DNA of 40,125 nucleotides from Verrucomicrobiota bacterium. GTDB taxonomy: Bacteria; Verrucomicrobiota; Verrucomicrobiia; Limisphaerales; UBA11358. The translations under genes were made by a program, and so were the position numbers. The notes under the pieces were generated by a model that did not search any database, had not been told where the DNA came from, and was given only the letters and a program-made list of their open reading frames with translations. Positions 17,976-26,945 of the stretch are shown piece by piece; position 1 is the first letter of the stretch, and each line of letters begins with the position of its first letter. Where the stretch lies: assembly GCA_028872915.1 (NCBI GenBank), contig JAGWNY010000027.1, positions 1 through 40,125 of the forward strand, in the 5' to 3' direction.

Positions 17976-18541
17976 TTTAGTTCCTGTTTTCTTCGTTCCA
18001 TCAATCGTTTCAGCACGTCGCCGGCTGGCGCCGTTGCGGCCGTGGACGGCGTCGCGTCAGGCGTCGCCGCGTCGTCTTCCACCGCTGGCGCCGCCGCGTT
18101 CTCGTCCAATTCCCATTGCCCTCCGCTTTGCTGGCGCATCTGCGCGCCCATCTTCATTTCAATGCGCCGCCCGCCATCCGCCAATTCCACTCCGTTGACC
18201 GTGATCGCCTTCACCTGGTAGCCCGCGATGGCCTCGCCCGTCTTCAGCACGGTCCGAAACTCCGGGCTGCTGCCGTCAAAAAACGCAAACCGCCCTTGGC
18301 GGTCATCCAATGTTCCCACGACCGAAAATTCCGTCACCGGCGCCGATTTATCCCGCGCCGGCGACGATTGCGGATGGCGGTTGGGATCAAAAATGTTGCG
18401 TTCCACAATCACCTCGAACCCGGAGAAACCGGCGGCGGCCGGGACGCCGTTCGATTGGGCCGCGCCGTTGAAAACGGCAAGCATCAGGGCGGCGGTTGCC
18501 GCGCCCCATTGCCGAAAAATGCGTTGTCGGTTCCGGTTCAT
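17972..18541 (-). CDS. gspC: GspC/PilP-like inner-membrane T2SS protein
   Basis: The 189-residue protein starts with MNRNRQRIFRQW and a hydrophobic anchor or signal (about 13-29). It then has the homology-region style sequence FEVIVERNIFDPNRHP and a small beta domain (SVVGTLDDRQGRFAFFDG...LKTGEAIAGYQVKAITVNGVEL), as in GspC and PilP. In those families this domain binds N0 of the secretin. The C-terminal third is Ala/Asp/Pro-rich and low in complexity, and no PDZ domain is seen. The start codon overlaps the GspM-like stop (ATGA at 18538-18541), which rules out the longer upstream frame. Its place directly before the N0-bearing gene fits its role. Calling it GspC rather than PilP is a judgement. 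Confidence 0.7.
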   Translation of the reverse strand: MNRNRQRIFRQWGAATAALMLAVFNGAAQSNGVPAAAGFSGFEVIVERNIFDPNRHPQSSPARDKSAPVTEFSVVGTLDDRQGRFAFFDGSSPEFRTVLKTGEAIAGYQVKAITVNGVELADGGRRIEMKMGAQMRQQSGGQWELDENAAAPAVEDDAATPDATPSTAATAPAGDVLKRLMERRKQELK

Positions 18542-19077
18542 TGCGTTGTTTGCGAGCCTATGGCCAGGCCGTTGACTTCCAGCGCAAGTGTGAATTGCCG
18601 CCCGTTGCCGTCCCCCGAACTCAAATCCATGGAATCCAGTTTCAACGCCATGGACCCGGTTTCGAGGCGGTCGAGAAACTGGCAAAGCGTTCCCAAATCG
18701 CCCGATGCTTCCACCCGGCAATTCAGCGTGGCATAATTCGTCGCCGCGTCGTTCTGCCATTGCGGCGCGATCGCTGTCACGTTCGCGCCGCTGTTGCGCG
18801 ACCAGTCATCGAGCGCCTTGAGCAACCGTTGTTCGGCCTGGGATTGGCTGTTCGGCAGCGAGCCGTCGTTCATTTCCTTCCATCGGTTTCGGATGACCGT
18901 CTCCCGCCGGAGCAGCAAATTTCCGGCGGTCACCTTCTGGCGCAGTTGCGCGATGGTCTGCGCGCGGCCCGACCACCAGGCCGCGGCAGGCTCGTACAGC
19001 AGGTGATCGGCCAGAAACAACGCCGCCGCCGCTATCGTCAATATCACCAAAAATTGCCGGCGATCTTCTATCTTCAT
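18538..19077 (-). CDS. gspM: GspM/PilO-like T2SS assembly protein
   Basis: The 179-residue protein has a short cytoplasmic start, one membrane helix (about 8-27, FLVILTIAAAALFLADHLLY), a coiled-coil-like segment (about 35-75) and a ferredoxin-like domain (about 80-170) ending TLALEVNGLAIG. This is the layout of GspM and PilO, which pair with GspL/PilN in the inner-membrane platform. It overlaps both neighbours by four bases. Sequence identity alone would be weak; the assignment rests on layout and position between the GspL-like and GspC-like genes. Confidence 0.75.
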   Translation of the reverse strand: MKIEDRRQFLVILTIAAAALFLADHLLYEPAAAWWSGRAQTIAQLRQKVTAGNLLLRRETVIRNRWKEMNDGSLPNSQSQAEQRLLKALDDWSRNSGANVTAIAPQWQNDAATNYATLNCRVEASGDLGTLCQFLDRLETGSMALKLDSMDLSSGDGNGRQFTLALEVNGLAIGSQTTQ

Positions 19078-20540
19078 GGCGCGCTCCAGTGAAATTCAAA
19101 GGTGAATTGCATCGGGGATTTTCCGCGGATTCCGTCAACCTGCAGGTTCCGCACCCCCGGCGCCGCTCGCAATTGTGTCAACATGCGAAGCAGCGCGGCG
19201 CTGTCGTCGGCGGTGCCCGAACACGTGACCGCGTTGCCGTCGTGGATTTGCACGGATTTGGCCGTAACCACTCCATCCTGGGGAAAGGCAAGGGTCAATT
19301 GTTTCAAAACGCTCAAATCCGGGGCGGAAGCGTCAAACCACGGGCTGCATTGCTGGATTTGCTGTTGCAGGCCGCTCAGTTCCTGAACCTTGGCGGCCAT
19401 TGCCGCCCATTGGGAGCGCAGCCGCGTCATCTCGATCTGCTGGATTAAAAACATTCCCGCCACCATCGCCGCCAGCGCGGCCCCGGTCGCGCCAATGGTC
19501 CGCAGGTGTCCGCTGGAATACCGCTCCGCGAGCAGCTCCACGGCGGTGGGCCTGGCCGGCAAAAACTCCATCGCCGGCGGCAACCCGCCCAGCCGCCGCG
19601 CCGCCAGGCTGAAAGCCGCCGAAACAGGCGCGTCAGGCGGCAATTCAAACCCCAATTCATTCGCCCGGTACGCCGTCACCGCTTCCACCTCCAGCCCCAT
19701 CGGTTCAAACCGCAATTCCATTTCGTCCGCCAGTTGCCCCGCCATGTCCCGCGGCCCAAAAACACGAATCCGTCGCACCGACTGCCGCAAACTCGCCGGC
19801 AACTGCCCCACCGTGATCCGGATTTCCCGCGCCACGGCGTCCGCGTCCAGCGCCCGCCGTCCACCCTGGTTTTCAATCGCGCCTTCCAGCGCCCGCAACG
19901 CCGCCACGCCGCCGCCCCGGGTGATTTGAAGCGACACGTGCGTCTCGCCAACCAGCAGCGCCAGCACGCCGTCCGTCGTTGCCCCCACCGGCTCATCCAG
20001 TCCCGCCCTCCCGGGCGGCTGCAATGCCATGAGCGCCGGCGAAAAACTCACCGGTTTGAGCTTCGCCGCCGCCAGCGCCTTTTCCATTGTGCCGATCTGG
20101 CCCGTCGGAATCCCGGCAAGCGTGGCGTACTGTTTCCCATCCGGCAGCGCGCACAGCGATTGCCCCAGTTGCAGCCCGGATACGTCGCATGGAAACGCGC
20201 GCTCCGCTTCCAGCCGCAGCAGGCTGGCCGCGTCCGCTTCCGGCAGCAAAGGCAATTCCGCGTGGGCCGTCAACATCCACTTCAACGGCAGCCCCATCAC
20301 GCAATGGCGTTCATGGATGCCCGCGGCGTCAAGATGATTTCGAATCTCCCGCCCCGTCAATTCCGCCTCCGCCGTCAATGGATCAAGCGATAGCGTCACC
20401 GAAAATGCCTGCTCAAGCCCAAGACGGCCGTTGCCGCGCCGCAGCACCACTCCGGCCAGGCGGGCGCCGTCCAGCGACAGCCCCAACACTTTTGTCAGCC
20501 GCCGCCCTCTTCCAAAATGCTTTGACAGGATGTTTTTCAT
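19074..20540 (-). CDS. gspL: GspL-type protein (PilM-like actin fold fused to PilN-like part)
   Basis: The 488-residue protein has a cytoplasmic actin-like region (about 15-330, with VLGLSLDGARLAGVVLRRG, GLPLKWMLTAHAELPLL and LALLVGETHVSLQI). A single membrane helix follows (about 340-362, GATGAALAAMVAGMFLIQQ), then a coiled coil and a periplasmic ferredoxin-like domain ending FTFEFHWSAP. This is the GspL arrangement, equal to PilM plus PilN. In T2SS it ties the GspE ATPase to the membrane platform. The 5' end overlaps gspK and the 3' end overlaps the GspM-like gene, each by ATGA. Confidence 0.82.
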   Translation of the reverse strand: MKNILSKHFGRGRRLTKVLGLSLDGARLAGVVLRRGNGRLGLEQAFSVTLSLDPLTAEAELTGREIRNHLDAAGIHERHCVMGLPLKWMLTAHAELPLLPEADAASLLRLEAERAFPCDVSGLQLGQSLCALPDGKQYATLAGIPTGQIGTMEKALAAAKLKPVSFSPALMALQPPGRAGLDEPVGATTDGVLALLVGETHVSLQITRGGGVAALRALEGAIENQGGRRALDADAVAREIRITVGQLPASLRQSVRRIRVFGPRDMAGQLADEMELRFEPMGLEVEAVTAYRANELGFELPPDAPVSAAFSLAARRLGGLPPAMEFLPARPTAVELLAERYSSGHLRTIGATGAALAAMVAGMFLIQQIEMTRLRSQWAAMAAKVQELSGLQQQIQQCSPWFDASAPDLSVLKQLTLAFPQDGVVTAKSVQIHDGNAVTCSGTADDSAALLRMLTQLRAAPGVRNLQVDGIRGKSPMQFTFEFHWSAP

Positions 20541-21883
20541 CGCTCTGCCACCAGGGTTTCGCGCAACTTGCCGCCCAACGCCCAGCCCAGGCCGCCGAGG
20601 TCCTGCCGATAAATGACCTTCGGTACGCCGTCGCTGGTGTCAAAAATGAATTTCACCCGGCGGTACCCCCTCCCAAACGGCCCCACCGCGGCAATGTCCG
20701 CCGTGAATTGAAAACTGTGCGCCGTAATGTAATCCCCGCCCGCCAATGCCTGGACCGCCGGACTGCTCGTGCCCAGGGCATCCGTCAGCCACGCAATCGA
20801 ACCCAGATTGGAGGGGTTTTCTTTCCGATACGTCACCGCGGATTGTGCCGCGCCCAGCGCCGTGCTTTGGTCCACCCCATGCCCCATGAACAATGCCTCC
20901 AGGACCGCCGGCCCCGCCGTGTTCACGTTCACCCGCCCGTAAATATAGCTGCCGCGGCTCGTCGTTATGTCGTCGTAAATTTTGTCGAAATCCGCCCGGC
21001 TCATGCCGGCTTCACGGCAACGAATGCAAAATGCGAGCATCCCGGCCGCCGGGCCGCTGCTCGTCCTGTCCCGAAACAATCTCTCCCCCAATCCCCCGGC
21101 GTTTCCGACGCCCGCCCCGCTCAAAAGAGCCTGCAATTGGGCGCGTGACGCGGTGTTGACGTTCGTCGGCGAACTGCCGTCGGAATGAAAATTTGGCTCG
21201 CGCGAATAGACCGTCACGTAGTCAAAAAGACCCGGCGTGGAAACGTTTCCCCCGTTGAGCGGCGTTTCGTTGGCGTCCAGCGCGCCGTTGTCGTTAAGGT
21301 CGTCGCCCTCCAGCAGGTCCATCGTCGCTCCATATACCAGCCGCAATTCATCCACCGTTTCGAATGGCGAGTTTTTATCTTCGTAACCCAGCGACGAATA
21401 ATTCAGCCCGTACGCCCCGGCCCCGTTCGTGCTCCGCCAATCCACAATCGCGTCGGCAAAATCAACCGTCATGTTCGGCAGATACGAAAGCGTGTTCGCG
21501 GTGGTTGTGTTCAGGTTGAATTTCGAACCTTCATCCATCAGCCCGAAATACGGCTCCGACGACGGCGTGCCGTCGGGATTGCGCCCGATGATCCAGAAAT
21601 GGGCGTCCCCCACCGGAACGTCCGCCGCCTGGTATTCCGATGTTGCCGGCACGGCCCCGTTGGTTGCGTAATTCGCCAGCACGTACGCCGCGTAGCGCGC
21701 CCCGCCTTCGATGGCCTGGTCGGCCGCCAGGCCCGATGCCCGATTGTCGGACGCCGCGTACTCGTAGGTCATCGAATTTGCAAAATAAAGCGCGATGGCC
21801 AGCAGCCCCAGCGCTATCCACAACACCAGGATGAGCACCGAGCCGGTTCGCGCTGGCGGCAATTTGAAAGGGCGCAATTTCAT
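20537..21883 (-). CDS. gspK: Minor pseudopilin GspK
   Basis: The 448-residue protein has a short basic leader and the pseudopilin-type hydrophobic helix TGSVLILVLWIALGLLAIAL. It lacks the Glu at +5, as is usual for GspK. The large globular part includes FGLMDEGSKFNLNT, typical of the GspK N-terminal domain, and two helix-hairpin-helix-like NVNTA segments (NVNTASRAQLQALL, VNVNTAGPAVLEALF). LNDNGALDANET looks like a calcium-binding loop. GspK caps the pseudopilus tip together with GspI and GspJ, which are encoded just upstream. It is longer than typical (about 320 residues). It starts one base after the gspJ stop. Confidence 0.88.
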   Translation of the reverse strand: MKLRPFKLPPARTGSVLILVLWIALGLLAIALYFANSMTYEYAASDNRASGLAADQAIEGGARYAAYVLANYATNGAVPATSEYQAADVPVGDAHFWIIGRNPDGTPSSEPYFGLMDEGSKFNLNTTTANTLSYLPNMTVDFADAIVDWRSTNGAGAYGLNYSSLGYEDKNSPFETVDELRLVYGATMDLLEGDDLNDNGALDANETPLNGGNVSTPGLFDYVTVYSREPNFHSDGSSPTNVNTASRAQLQALLSGAGVGNAGGLGERLFRDRTSSGPAAGMLAFCIRCREAGMSRADFDKIYDDITTSRGSYIYGRVNVNTAGPAVLEALFMGHGVDQSTALGAAQSAVTYRKENPSNLGSIAWLTDALGTSSPAVQALAGGDYITAHSFQFTADIAAVGPFGRGYRRVKFIFDTSDGVPKVIYRQDLGGLGWALGGKLRETLVAER

Positions 21884-21884
21884 T

Positions 21885-22589
21885 TTAATCTCTCACAACC
21901 ACATCCGTCGCGTTCGACCGCGACTGCGCGTCAATCGGCACAAGCAATTCAACCGGCGCGGACGCGTTGTCTCCGCCAGCCATCTGAATCGTCACGCGCA
22001 CGGCCAGCGGCAGGTTCGTGTCCCCGGCGGTTGAATCCGTCGTGTCCCACGTGCCCAGCCATTGCGCGCCGTCAAAACAGGTGAATTGTATCCCCGCCAC
22101 TCCGCTCAACATCCGCTGGTTCTCCACCGTCGGCGTCGCCGCCGTCAAAAGATTTCGCGCAACGCTGCGCACCAATTCCATGCCGGCCTCGTTGCGGTTT
22201 CGCGGCGGCTTCAATTCGTAGGTCACCCGTTGAATGTCGCCCCACGGCTCGCTTGCGCTCAATCTCCCGCTGGCCGTGTAAAGCTCAATCGCCGCCGGCC
22301 CGCTCACGCCCGCGCTGCGGATGGCCCCCGCGCGAAAATCGCCGGACAAAACGCCGCCGGGCTTCGGCGGTACCGCGCACGCCAAATCCCGCCCCATGAC
22401 TGAAAGCGCCTGTTCCACCGGCGCCGCGCCGTCCACCGCCGCCTGGGTGGCGTCGCGCAGGCGCAACGCCGCAAAAAAGACCGCGTTAATGGCCGCCAGC
22501 ACCAGGGCCGCCACGCCAATCGCCAATATCATCTCAATCAGCGTGAACGCCATCCGCCCCGCGCGGCAATGTGGTCCACGGATGTTCAT
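21885..22589 (-). CDS. gspJ: Minor pseudopilin GspJ
   Basis: The 234-residue prepilin-like protein has leader MNIRGPHCRAGRMA followed by FTLIEMILAIGVAALVLAAI, with Glu at +5. The residue before the cleavage site is Ala rather than the more common Gly. The C-terminal region (RMLSGVAGIQFTCFDGAQWLGTWD...LPLAVRVTIQM) matches the conserved GspJ pattern of a late beta-strand with W and a final hydrophobic strand. It overlaps gspI by ATGA and is one base from gspK. It forms the tip complex with GspI and GspK. Confidence 0.85.
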   Translation of the reverse strand: MNIRGPHCRAGRMAFTLIEMILAIGVAALVLAAINAVFFAALRLRDATQAAVDGAAPVEQALSVMGRDLACAVPPKPGGVLSGDFRAGAIRSAGVSGPAAIELYTASGRLSASEPWGDIQRVTYELKPPRNRNEAGMELVRSVARNLLTAATPTVENQRMLSGVAGIQFTCFDGAQWLGTWDTTDSTAGDTNLPLAVRVTIQMAGGDNASAPVELLVPIDAQSRSNATDVVVRD

Positions 22590-23020
22590 GGCCGCCCTCC
22601 CGTGGTCGTTGCGGCGTTCAGCGTTTGCGGCGGCGCAAGCGTGCTCAACTCCACCGCGTAACTCCTGTCCTGCGCGTCAAAAGTCACGCGCGCCGTCACC
22701 TGCTCCATCAATGCCGTCGGCCAGTTCCGGCTCGTCAGCGTCCACGCGTATTGCGCCGGGCCGTCCGCGACCGTCCCGTTCAACCCTCCCTGCTCCCAAT
22801 TCGTTGTCACGATGCTCTCGTTCAGAATGCGGTTCGCAATCCGCGCCGCCTCGCCCTTTCGAACCGATACCTCGCCCGCAAGGCTCGCCACACGCATCGC
22901 CTCCAGCACGGCGGGAATCACAATCGCCATGAACAACATCGCAATCAGCACCTCCGCCAGCGTGAAACCGGCCGAAACGCCCCGCGGCCTATTCTGGTTT
23001 GTCCGTGTCTTCAATGTCAT
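22586..23020 (-). CDS. gspI: Minor pseudopilin GspI
   Basis: The 144-residue product begins MTLKTRTNQNRPRGVSAG, then has the pseudopilin helix FTLAEVLIAMLFMAIVIPAV after a Gly (cleavage G/F, Glu at +5). The start at 23020 lies inside gspH, a 32-base overlap. A longer frame to 23074 would add residues with no leader character. The C-terminal part is a small beta-rich domain, as expected for GspI (about 120-140 residues). No processing peptidase (GspO/PilD) is encoded in the window, so maturation must rely on one elsewhere. Confidence 0.83.
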   Translation of the reverse strand: MTLKTRTNQNRPRGVSAGFTLAEVLIAMLFMAIVIPAVLEAMRVASLAGEVSVRKGEAARIANRILNESIVTTNWEQGGLNGTVADGPAQYAWTLTSRNWPTALMEQVTARVTFDAQDRSYAVELSTLAPPQTLNAATTTGGRP

Positions 23021-23525
23021 AACCCATCCGATTATCGGACTCGACCAGCCACAGCGCGTGGCCCCGGCTGTCACTCAGCCGTATCGCCCGCGGACTGTTC
23101 TCGTCCACCGTTCCATCCGGCAAAAACCGGATCGCCGGCAAATGTTGAAACGTGATCGCCGCCGTCCCGGCCGCGTTGACCGCCGCCATTTCCAAACTTT
23201 CGTCCACGGCCAACGTTTCCGCGTCCCGGTCTCCGTTCTTCGGGGGCGTCTCCTCTTCCAACCCGTAAGCGCCCCGCTTTTCGTCCAGCCACAGCATCAT
23301 CGGCATCCCCTCCGATACCGCCCGGCTTCGGCCCGCGTGAATCAGCGCCGCCATCCGCCGCGCCTCCGAATCCAGCGCCCGCCCGCGTATGAACCGGGAC
23401 ATCGCCGGCGCCGCCAGCGACGTGATGATCACCAGCAGGCCCATCACCAAAATCAATTCGATCAGCGTGAACCCCCTCTTCCATCCTTTCGCCGGCTTAA
23501 TTCGTTGTCCAATTGCCAATGTCAT
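22989..23525 (-). CDS. gspH: Minor pseudopilin GspH
   Basis: The 178-residue product has a canonical prepilin leader ending KRG before FTLIELILVMGLLVIITSLA (G/F cleavage, Glu at +5). A GspH/FimT-type globular domain follows, with RALDSEARRMAALIHAGRSRAVSEG after the helix, the usual FimT motif region, and late strands IRFLPDGTVDENS and IRLSDSRGHALWLV. It overlaps gspG by 29 bases and gspI by 32 bases, unusually long overlaps compared with the four-base ones elsewhere in the run. Confidence 0.88.
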   Translation of the reverse strand: MTLAIGQRIKPAKGWKRGFTLIELILVMGLLVIITSLAAPAMSRFIRGRALDSEARRMAALIHAGRSRAVSEGMPMMLWLDEKRGAYGLEEETPPKNGDRDAETLAVDESLEMAAVNAAGTAAITFQHLPAIRFLPDGTVDENSPRAIRLSDSRGHALWLVESDNRMGYDIEDTDKPE

Positions 23526-23934
23526 CTTGCGTGCCCGACTTGCCGTCCGGCCCGGCGGACCAGAGGTCGAAGGAGTTCGGATTGTGTTTGCCCGGATATT
23601 CGTACGAATACGGATTCCCCCAGGGGTCCTGCGGAATGCTGTCCAGATACGGACCGTGCCAGTTTTTCGTGTTGGACGGCTGCTGTATCAGTCCCTGCAA
23701 CGTCTTGGGATAGTATCCATTGTCCACCTCGAATGCGTCGAGCGCCGTCTTGATGGATGAAATGTCGGCGCGCGCCGCCGTTTCACGCGCTTGTTCGCTG
23801 CGGCCGACCATCTTGGGTATCACCAGCGCCGCCAGAATGCCGATGATCGTCACCACCAGCAGCATTTCCACGAGTGTGAACGCCCGGCGGCGGCTGGAGC
23901 TTTGCCTTGCGGTTTTTTCGATTCCAATTTTCAT
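23497..23934 (-). CDS. gspG: Major pseudopilin GspG
   Basis: The 145-residue product has a basic leader ending SSSRRRA before FTLVEMLLVVTIIGILAALVIP (Ala at -1, Glu at +5). It contains the major-pseudopilin signatures DNGYYPKTLQGLIQQP, DPWGNPYSYEYPG and the calcium-loop segment SAGPDGKSGTQDDIGNW. It forms the shaft of the pseudopilus. Length and motifs match GspG closely. It lies 19 bases after gspF. Confidence 0.94.
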   Translation of the reverse strand: MKIGIEKTARQSSSRRRAFTLVEMLLVVTIIGILAALVIPKMVGRSEQARETAARADISSIKTALDAFEVDNGYYPKTLQGLIQQPSNTKNWHGPYLDSIPQDPWGNPYSYEYPGKHNPNSFDLWSAGPDGKSGTQDDIGNWTTN

Positions 23935-23953
23935 GGTATGGGGGGTCCTTGTT

Positions 23954-25183
23954 TCATTTGATGTATTCCTGCAATGAAAACACCGGCAGCAACATGCCGA
24001 TGAAGATCGTTCCTATGAATGCCGCGATGCAAAACAGCATGAATGGCTCCGCCAGCGCCACCGCCGTCTTCAAGTTCCGGTCCAGGTCGCCCTCCGTCAC
24101 GGTCGCAATCCTCACCAGCTCGCCGTCGAGCTTGCCGCTTTCTTCGGCCACGGATATCATTTCAACCACCGACCCCGCAAAAAGCGCCTTGCATTCGGCC
24201 AGGCTTTGGCCCAACCGCCCTCCCTGCCGCACCCGTTCGATGGATTGCGAAACCGCGTCCACAAGTATCTGGTTGCCAATGGATTTGCGGGCCACGCTCA
24301 GTCCCTGTACCAGCGGAACGCCCGCCCCCAGCAATGTTCCCAGCATCCGGCAAAAACGCGCCATTGCGAATTGCGCCACCAACGGCCCCGCCAGCGGCGC
24401 CCGCAGCACGAATCCCTCCCACCTCCGCCGCCCTTTCGCCGACCGAAACCACGAATGGAGCAGCAGCGCGACGCCGGCCAGCCCCGCTCCCACGAAAAAC
24501 CCGTAGGAGCGCACGATATGGCTGGCGCCAATGATGATTTGCGTTATCAGCGGCAGCGCGTGGTGTACGCTGGCAAAAACGGTTTGAAATTTTGGAATGA
24601 AAAACACCAGCAGCACCGTCAGCACAACCAGCGCCAGGCAGAACAAAACGCACGGATAAATCATCGCCGTCGTCACCTTGGCCCTCAGGTCCTTCTCCCG
24701 CGATTGAAAATCCGCAATCTGCGCCAGCACAACCTCCAAAAACCCGCCCGTTTCACCCGCCTGCACCATCGCCGTGTAAACCCGCGGAAACGTTTCCGGC
24801 GATCTTTCCATGGCATCGGCCAGCGAACTCCCGTCCACGACCAGATCATGAATCTCCTTCCACTTCCTGGACGCCGCCGGCGTTGCAGCCTCCTTGTAAA
24901 GTATCACCAGCGCCCGGCTCAACGGAACGCCCCCCGCCAAAAGGCTCGAAAGCAGCCGCGTGAAATTCTCCAGTTCCTTTCCCGAAACCTTCCGTGGCCC
25001 GGTGCTCCATAACGCCTTTGCCGCCGCCGGAATTCGCCCCGTCGCCGCCTTTTCCGAAAGCTGCACGGGCCGCAACCCCAGCGTCTCAATCTGCCGCAAC
25101 GCGTCCGGCCGCCCCGCCGCGTCCAGTTGCCCCTCCGCAACCGCGCCGTTTGCCTGCAACGCCCTGTATTGATAAATGGCCAT
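23954..25183 (-). CDS. gspF: T2SS inner-membrane platform protein GspF
   Basis: The 409-residue product has two T2SSF repeats, each with the FTRLLSSLLAGGVPL or FCRMLGTLLGAGVPL start and a G-E-S/T-G motif (VQAGETGGFLEVVL and VAEESGKLDGEL). Three long hydrophobic helices are seen (about 173-195, 222-242 and 380-402). The start MAIYQYRALQANG is the family norm. GspF is the polytopic core of the platform. It begins three bases after gspE. Confidence 0.94.
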   Translation of the reverse strand: MAIYQYRALQANGAVAEGQLDAAGRPDALRQIETLGLRPVQLSEKAATGRIPAAAKALWSTGPRKVSGKELENFTRLLSSLLAGGVPLSRALVILYKEAATPAASRKWKEIHDLVVDGSSLADAMERSPETFPRVYTAMVQAGETGGFLEVVLAQIADFQSREKDLRAKVTTAMIYPCVLFCLALVVLTVLLVFFIPKFQTVFASVHHALPLITQIIIGASHIVRSYGFFVGAGLAGVALLLHSWFRSAKGRRRWEGFVLRAPLAGPLVAQFAMARFCRMLGTLLGAGVPLVQGLSVARKSIGNQILVDAVSQSIERVRQGGRLGQSLAECKALFAGSVVEMISVAEESGKLDGELVRIATVTEGDLDRNLKTAVALAEPFMLFCIAAFIGTIFIGMLLPVFSLQEYIK

Positions 25184-25186
25184 GTT

Positions 25187-26923
25187 CTATGCCGGTTTCG
25201 CGGCCGTCGCCCGCGCCGCGTCCAACGTCTCGTTGCGCGTCGTTCGCGCCATCTCCTTGGCCGTCGTCACGCTCAACACCTCCTCCACCGTCGTGATGCC
25301 CCGCTGCACGAGCCGCCAGCCGTCTTCCGCCAGCGTCTTCATTCCCGCGCGCCGCGCGGCGTCCCTTATTTGATCCGTCGAGGCATTCTTCAAAACCAGC
25401 TTTCGGATTTCTTCGTCCGCGTCCATCCATTCAAAGATGCCGTGCCGCCCAAAAAAGCCCGTGTTGCGGCATTCCCGGCAACCGGCGGAGCGGTAAAGAA
25501 CGGTTCCTTTGGCGATGCCGAGCCGTTCCTTGAGCGTTTGTGCCGTCGCCGAGTCGTCCGGCGCCTTGCAGTGTTCGCACAGCACACGCACCAGCCGTTG
25601 CGCCAGCACCGCTTCCAGGGACGATGCCACCAGATACGCTTCCACTCCCATGTCCACCAGCCGCGTCACCGCCCCCGCCGCGTCGTTCGTGTGCAGCGTC
25701 GAAAAAACCAGGTGCCCGGTGAGCGACGCCTGCACCGCGATTTGCGCCGTCTCGTGATCCCGAATTTCCCCCACCAGCATCACGTCCGGATCATGCCGGA
25801 GAATCGAGCGCAGGCCCCTCGCAAACGTCATTCCGGATTTTTCATTCACCTGGATTTGGTTCACCCCCTTCAACTGGTACTCCACCGGATCCTCGATCGT
25901 GATGATCTTGCGGATCGAATCGTTGATTTCGTTGAGCGCCGTGTAAAGCGTCGAAGTCTTGCCGCTTCCGGTCGGTCCCGTCACCAAAATGATGCCGTGC
26001 GGCAGTTCCAAAACCCGCCGAAAACAATCCACCTCCCGCGTGTCCATGTCCAGTTCGCCCATGCCCCGCAGCGTCGCGTTCTGGCGCAACAACCGCATCA
26101 CGACCGCCTCGCCGTGCAGCATCGGTATCACCGACACGCGAATGTCCACCTCCGCCTCGTCTATCCGCACCTTGAGCCGCCCGTCCTGCGGCAGCCGCTT
26201 TTCCGCGATGTTCAAATGGCTCAATATCTTGATGCGCGAGACTATCGCCGGTTGAAATCGCTTCAGTTGCGCCGGCACGGAAATGTCCTGCAACACCCCG
26301 TCAATCCGGTACCGGATGCGAAATTCATCTTCAAACGGTTCCAGGTGAATGTCCGACGCCCGCAAATCTATCGCGTCTTTGAGCACCTGGTTGACAAACC
26401 GGATGATCGAAGCGTCGTCCTCCGCCCCCTCGTCCAGATTCGTGTCCTCCGCCCCCTCGTCAACCACCTCAATCCCTTTTTCCGCGTCCAATGTCCCGAT
26501 CGTATCCGCCCCCACGCCCAGCCGCTTCCGAATCTCCCGTTGAATCGCCTCCCTCGCCGCCAGCACCGGCCTCAAATTCAACCCCGTCATCGTCTTCAAC
26601 GCGTCCAGCCCCTGCGTCGCAAACAACCGGCTCGTCGCCACCTCAACCGTGCCGTTCTGCCGCCGCAACGGAAGCAATTCTTCCTTCAGCAATATCCGGG
26701 CCGGAAACAATGACAGTAGCTGGCGATCCGGATCCGCGTCATCCAGGGTCGTGTAAGCCAGGCCGTATTCCGCTGCCAGCCAGCGCAGTACGTCCTCCTC
26801 GCTCCGCGCGGACTCCGGCTTGGCCAGCAGCAATTCCGCGTCCACCGCCGACAATTGCCGGTGCGCGACCATCCGCTCAAGCAACGGCTTGACCGACGCG
26901 TCCTGGATGACCGGATCACTCAT
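25187..26923 (-). CDS. gspE: T2SS assembly ATPase GspE
   Basis: This cytoplasmic hexameric ATPase powers pseudopilus assembly. The 578 residues comprise an N-terminal MshEN/T2SSE_N domain (about 5-135), N2 and the RecA-like domain with Walker A GPTGSGKTS (316-324), Asp box ITIEDPVEYQLKG, Walker B LVGEIRD (383-389) and His box HTNDAAGA. The four-cysteine zinc motif is present (Cys449, Cys452, Cys482, Cys485). A small tandem repeat DEGAED occurs twice between residues 155 and 169, in the linker. It is the second gene of the run, 22 bases after the small exported protein gene. Confidence 0.95.
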   Translation of the reverse strand: MSDPVIQDASVKPLLERMVAHRQLSAVDAELLLAKPESARSEEDVLRWLAAEYGLAYTTLDDADPDRQLLSLFPARILLKEELLPLRRQNGTVEVATSRLFATQGLDALKTMTGLNLRPVLAAREAIQREIRKRLGVGADTIGTLDAEKGIEVVDEGAEDTNLDEGAEDDASIIRFVNQVLKDAIDLRASDIHLEPFEDEFRIRYRIDGVLQDISVPAQLKRFQPAIVSRIKILSHLNIAEKRLPQDGRLKVRIDEAEVDIRVSVIPMLHGEAVVMRLLRQNATLRGMGELDMDTREVDCFRRVLELPHGIILVTGPTGSGKTSTLYTALNEINDSIRKIITIEDPVEYQLKGVNQIQVNEKSGMTFARGLRSILRHDPDVMLVGEIRDHETAQIAVQASLTGHLVFSTLHTNDAAGAVTRLVDMGVEAYLVASSLEAVLAQRLVRVLCEHCKAPDDSATAQTLKERLGIAKGTVLYRSAGCRECRNTGFFGRHGIFEWMDADEEIRKLVLKNASTDQIRDAARRAGMKTLAEDGWRLVQRGITTVEEVLSVTTAKEMARTTRNETLDAARATAAKPA

Positions 26924-26945
26924 TACGCAACCTCCCTTTGGCCTT